From NCBI RefSeq assembly GCF_030685535.1, contig NZ_CP131601.1, positions 2,170,001 to 2,234,000 on the forward strand: DNA of 64,000 bases, in the 5' to 3' direction. This DNA comes from Photobacterium leiognathi. GTDB taxonomy: Bacteria; Pseudomonadota; Gammaproteobacteria; Enterobacterales; Vibrionaceae. Positions 62,319-64,000 of the stretch are shown in pieces. Numbering within the stretch: position 1 is the stretch's first letter; each line of letters begins with the position of its first letter. The position numbers were made by a program, and so were the translations under genes. The notes below the pieces were generated by a model that had not been told where the DNA came from, did not search any database, and was given only the letters and a program-made list of their open reading frames with translations.

Positions 62319-62639
62319 TTGCTTATACTCAACAACCATACCTTCGACCATTTGTCTAAATTCAGACAAATGGTCAATCATCCAATCATCTTGACCTTGC
62401 TTAACACGATACTCACATTCTTGTGCCATTAACGCTAAATCATCAGCACCAAAACTGGCAGCACTACTTTTGATTGCGTGGCTGATCTCACCAATCTGAT
62501 CAACAGAAGGATGGTTAGATAACTGTTTTGAGTATTGCTCTAGCTCATCGCTAAACACGTTCAGTAATAAAGATACGGTATCTTCACCGACTTCATCTGC
62601 AAGGCGCTTTATCGTTTCAGAATTTATCGTTGTTGCCAT
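62280..62639 (-). CDS. luxU: Quorum-sensing phosphotransfer protein LuxU
   Basis: Histidine phosphotransfer protein that relays phosphate from the hybrid autoinducer sensors (LuxN/LuxPQ/CqsS type) to LuxO. The 119-residue HPt domain has the phospho-accepting His at residue 54 in ISHAIKSSAASFGA. Its ATG directly follows the luxO stop (TAA then ATG, no spacer), so the pair is co-transcribed and coupled. It overlaps the convergent YvcK-type gene at the 3' end. Confidence 0.95.
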   Translation of the reverse strand: MATTINSETIKRLADEVGEDTVSLLLNVFSDELEQYSKQLSNHPSVDQIGEISHAIKSSAASFGADDLALMAQECEYRVKQGQDDWMIDHLSEFRQMVEGMVVEYKQLAGSNELINRML

Positions 62640-64000
62640 TTAATCCATCTCCCTACCACTGGCGTTGTTTTCTTGCCAAGACTGTAATTTGCGATAAATC
62701 GTTGACGGGCTAACTTCTAATAAACCCGCAGCTCTTGGAATATTGCCATCACAAGCGTCAATTGCCCACTGTATCGCTCTTTTTTCCACTACCCAGAGCG
62801 GCTCTATTTTATTTTTCTGATGATCATGTGAATAGATGGATGCATCAGCAACGCTTTTTTCGCGTTCTTTATCAGGAATTGCTCTAGAATGAGATGCAAG
62901 TTCTACGCCGTTAATTGCATTGATTGGCGGAGGTACCATTTCAAGTTTCACTTCATCGCCAGTGTTTAAAACCACAATATTGCGTATTACATTTTGTAGT
63001 TCACGGACATTACCCGGCCAAGAATAAGACTCAAATAGTCGTAGAACAGGCTCAGAGAAACGACTAAAACTTTTCCCCTCTTCTAACGACATTAATCCCA
63101 ATAACGCGTGAGCAATTTCGATAATATCTCCACCACGTTCTCTTAATGGTGGCAGTGAGATAGGAATGACATGAAGACGATAGTATAAATCTTCACGAAA
63201 ACGCCCTTCTTGTACTTCTTCCCAAGGGTTACGATTCGTTGCACAAACAAAACGGACATCAACGTTACTTACTTTTGATGAACCTACTTTTTGATAAGTA
63301 CCTGTTTGGATGAATCGCAGTAGCTTACTTTGCAGATCAAGATCCATTTCACACAGTTCATCGAGCATCAAGGTACCATTGTGTGCCATCTCAACCGCAC
63401 CTTGTCGTTCAGTCGATGCACCGGTAAATGCCCCTTTAACATGACCGAATAACTCACTTTCAATCAGATCTTTAGGTATTGCCGCACAGTTAAGTGCGAT
63501 AAAAGGCTTATCGTGACGAGGGCTCGCAGCATGGATCGCTTCTGCACAGACTTCTTTACCTGTACCACTTTCCCCCGTAATAAAGACTGTCGCCTTACTT
63601 GATGCAGCGGATTCAATAACACGGTAAACCGCCTGCATGGGTAAACTGTTACCAATAAAACCTTGATATTGAGCGCCTTCAGATTGTTTAGACTGGTTAC
63701 TCGCGTGAGATTTATTTTCTGCTTTAAGGACTTTATTTACAGTGATACGCAGCCGATCGGCTTCACAAGGTTTAATTAAGAAATCCTGCGCGCCATATCG
63801 AATCGCTTCCACGGCTATATCGATTGAACCGTGGGCGGTCATGATCACAACAGGAATATTACCGTGATCTTTTCTTACTCGCTCAAGTACCTCCATGCCG
63901 GTCATATCAGGTAAACGCAGATCTAATAAAATTAAATCCGGAATAATATCTTGAATAAAGCTCAGTGCTTCTTTACCTGTACCCACGATGCTTACATTAA
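62640..64000 (-). CDS. luxO: Quorum-sensing response regulator LuxO (5' end beyond the window)
   Basis: Sigma-54-dependent NtrC-type regulator that, when phosphorylated at low cell density, activates qrr small RNA genes in vibrios. About 453 codons are visible; the start lies beyond the right edge and the frame is open to the last base. The receiver domain has the phospho-acceptor Asp in [14 protein letters not shown] and TAHGS. The AAA+ domain has GESGTGKEV and the sigma-54 contact GAFTGA. The C-terminal Fis-type HTH is [20 protein letters not shown]. The order luxO-luxU next to the yvcK-type and moa genes is typical of vibrios. A qrr gene is often found upstream of luxO, outside this window. 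Confidence 0.95.
   Translation of the reverse strand, partial: NVSIVGTGKEALSFIQDIIPDLILLDLRLPDMTGMEVLERVRKDHGNIPVVIMTAHGSIDIAVEAIRYGAQDFLIKPCEADRLRITVNKVLKAENKSHASNQSKQSEGAQYQGFIGNSLPMQAVYRVIESAASSKATVFITGESGTGKEVCAEAIHAASPRHDKPFIALNCAAIPKDLIESELFGHVKGAFTGASTERQGAVEMAHNGTLMLDELCEMDLDLQSKLLRFIQTGTYQKVGSSKVSNVDVRFVCATNRNPWEEVQEGRFREDLYYRLHVIPISLPPLRERGGDIIEIAHALLGLMSLEEGKSFSRFSEPVLRLFESYSWPGNVRELQNVIRNIVVLNTGDEVKLEMVPPPINAINGVELASHSRAIPDKEREKSVADASIYSHDHQKNKIEPLWVVEKRAIQWAIDACDGNIPRAAGLLEVSPSTIYRKLQSWQENNASGREMD

Overview
The window is a chromosomal segment of a gammaproteobacterium of the Vibrionaceae, most likely Photobacterium or a close relative. The evidence is the block luxO-luxU / yvcK-type gene / moa genes at the right end, the vibrio-like protein sequences, and the AT-rich intergenic DNA. 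The left half keeps the order known from Escherichia coli (serS, rarA, lolA, ftsK, lrp, trxB, cydD, cydC, aat, infA, clpA, clpS, cspD, icd, then rluE, mnmA, hflD, purB). The genus is an inference from memory; no database was searched.

Layout. 1-7.1 kb: udk, the Mrp-type ATPase gene, metG with an in-frame UGA, an SLC1-type symporter and an unknown membrane-anchored protein. 7.1-8.6 kb: a complete IS4-family (IS50-group) insertion sequence with a 10-bp target duplication, sitting in the loop of what was the terminator shared with serS. 8.6-33 kb: housekeeping genes for translation, replication-fork maintenance (rarA), lipoprotein sorting (lolA), chromosome translocation (ftsK), global regulation (lrp), redox (trxB, cydDC), the N-degron pathway (aat, bpt, clpA, clpS), the TCA cycle (icd), RNA modification (rluE, mnmA) and purine synthesis (purB).

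33-51 kb is the accessory part. A minus-strand locus encodes a giant secreted protein of about 3030 residues with some 19 DUF11-like repeats, an outer-membrane beta-barrel protein of about 1180 residues, and an OmpA-type peptidoglycan-binding lipoprotein overlapping it by one base. Divergent from the giant gene is a two-gene c-di-GMP module (CSS-motif/EAL phosphodiesterase and GGDEF cyclase). The upstream regions of the giant gene and of the barrel gene share an exact 14-bp element. I propose an envelope-anchored adhesin or surface-layer system whose expression or activity may be linked to c-di-GMP. This is the best candidate for an undescribed system here.

51-64 kb: the opp oligopeptide transporter operon (oppB interrupted by an amber codon), two small genes, moaACDE (moaA frameshifted; a probable Moco riboswitch in its leader; no moaB), two unknown small proteins, a YvcK/YbhK-type protein, and the quorum-sensing relay genes luxU and luxO. 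luxO runs off the right edge.

Three otherwise well-conserved genes (metG, oppB, moaA) each carry a single disabling lesion. metG is normally essential, so sequencing error, stop-codon readthrough or early gene decay must be told apart. No tRNA, rRNA, CRISPR array or prophage was seen.
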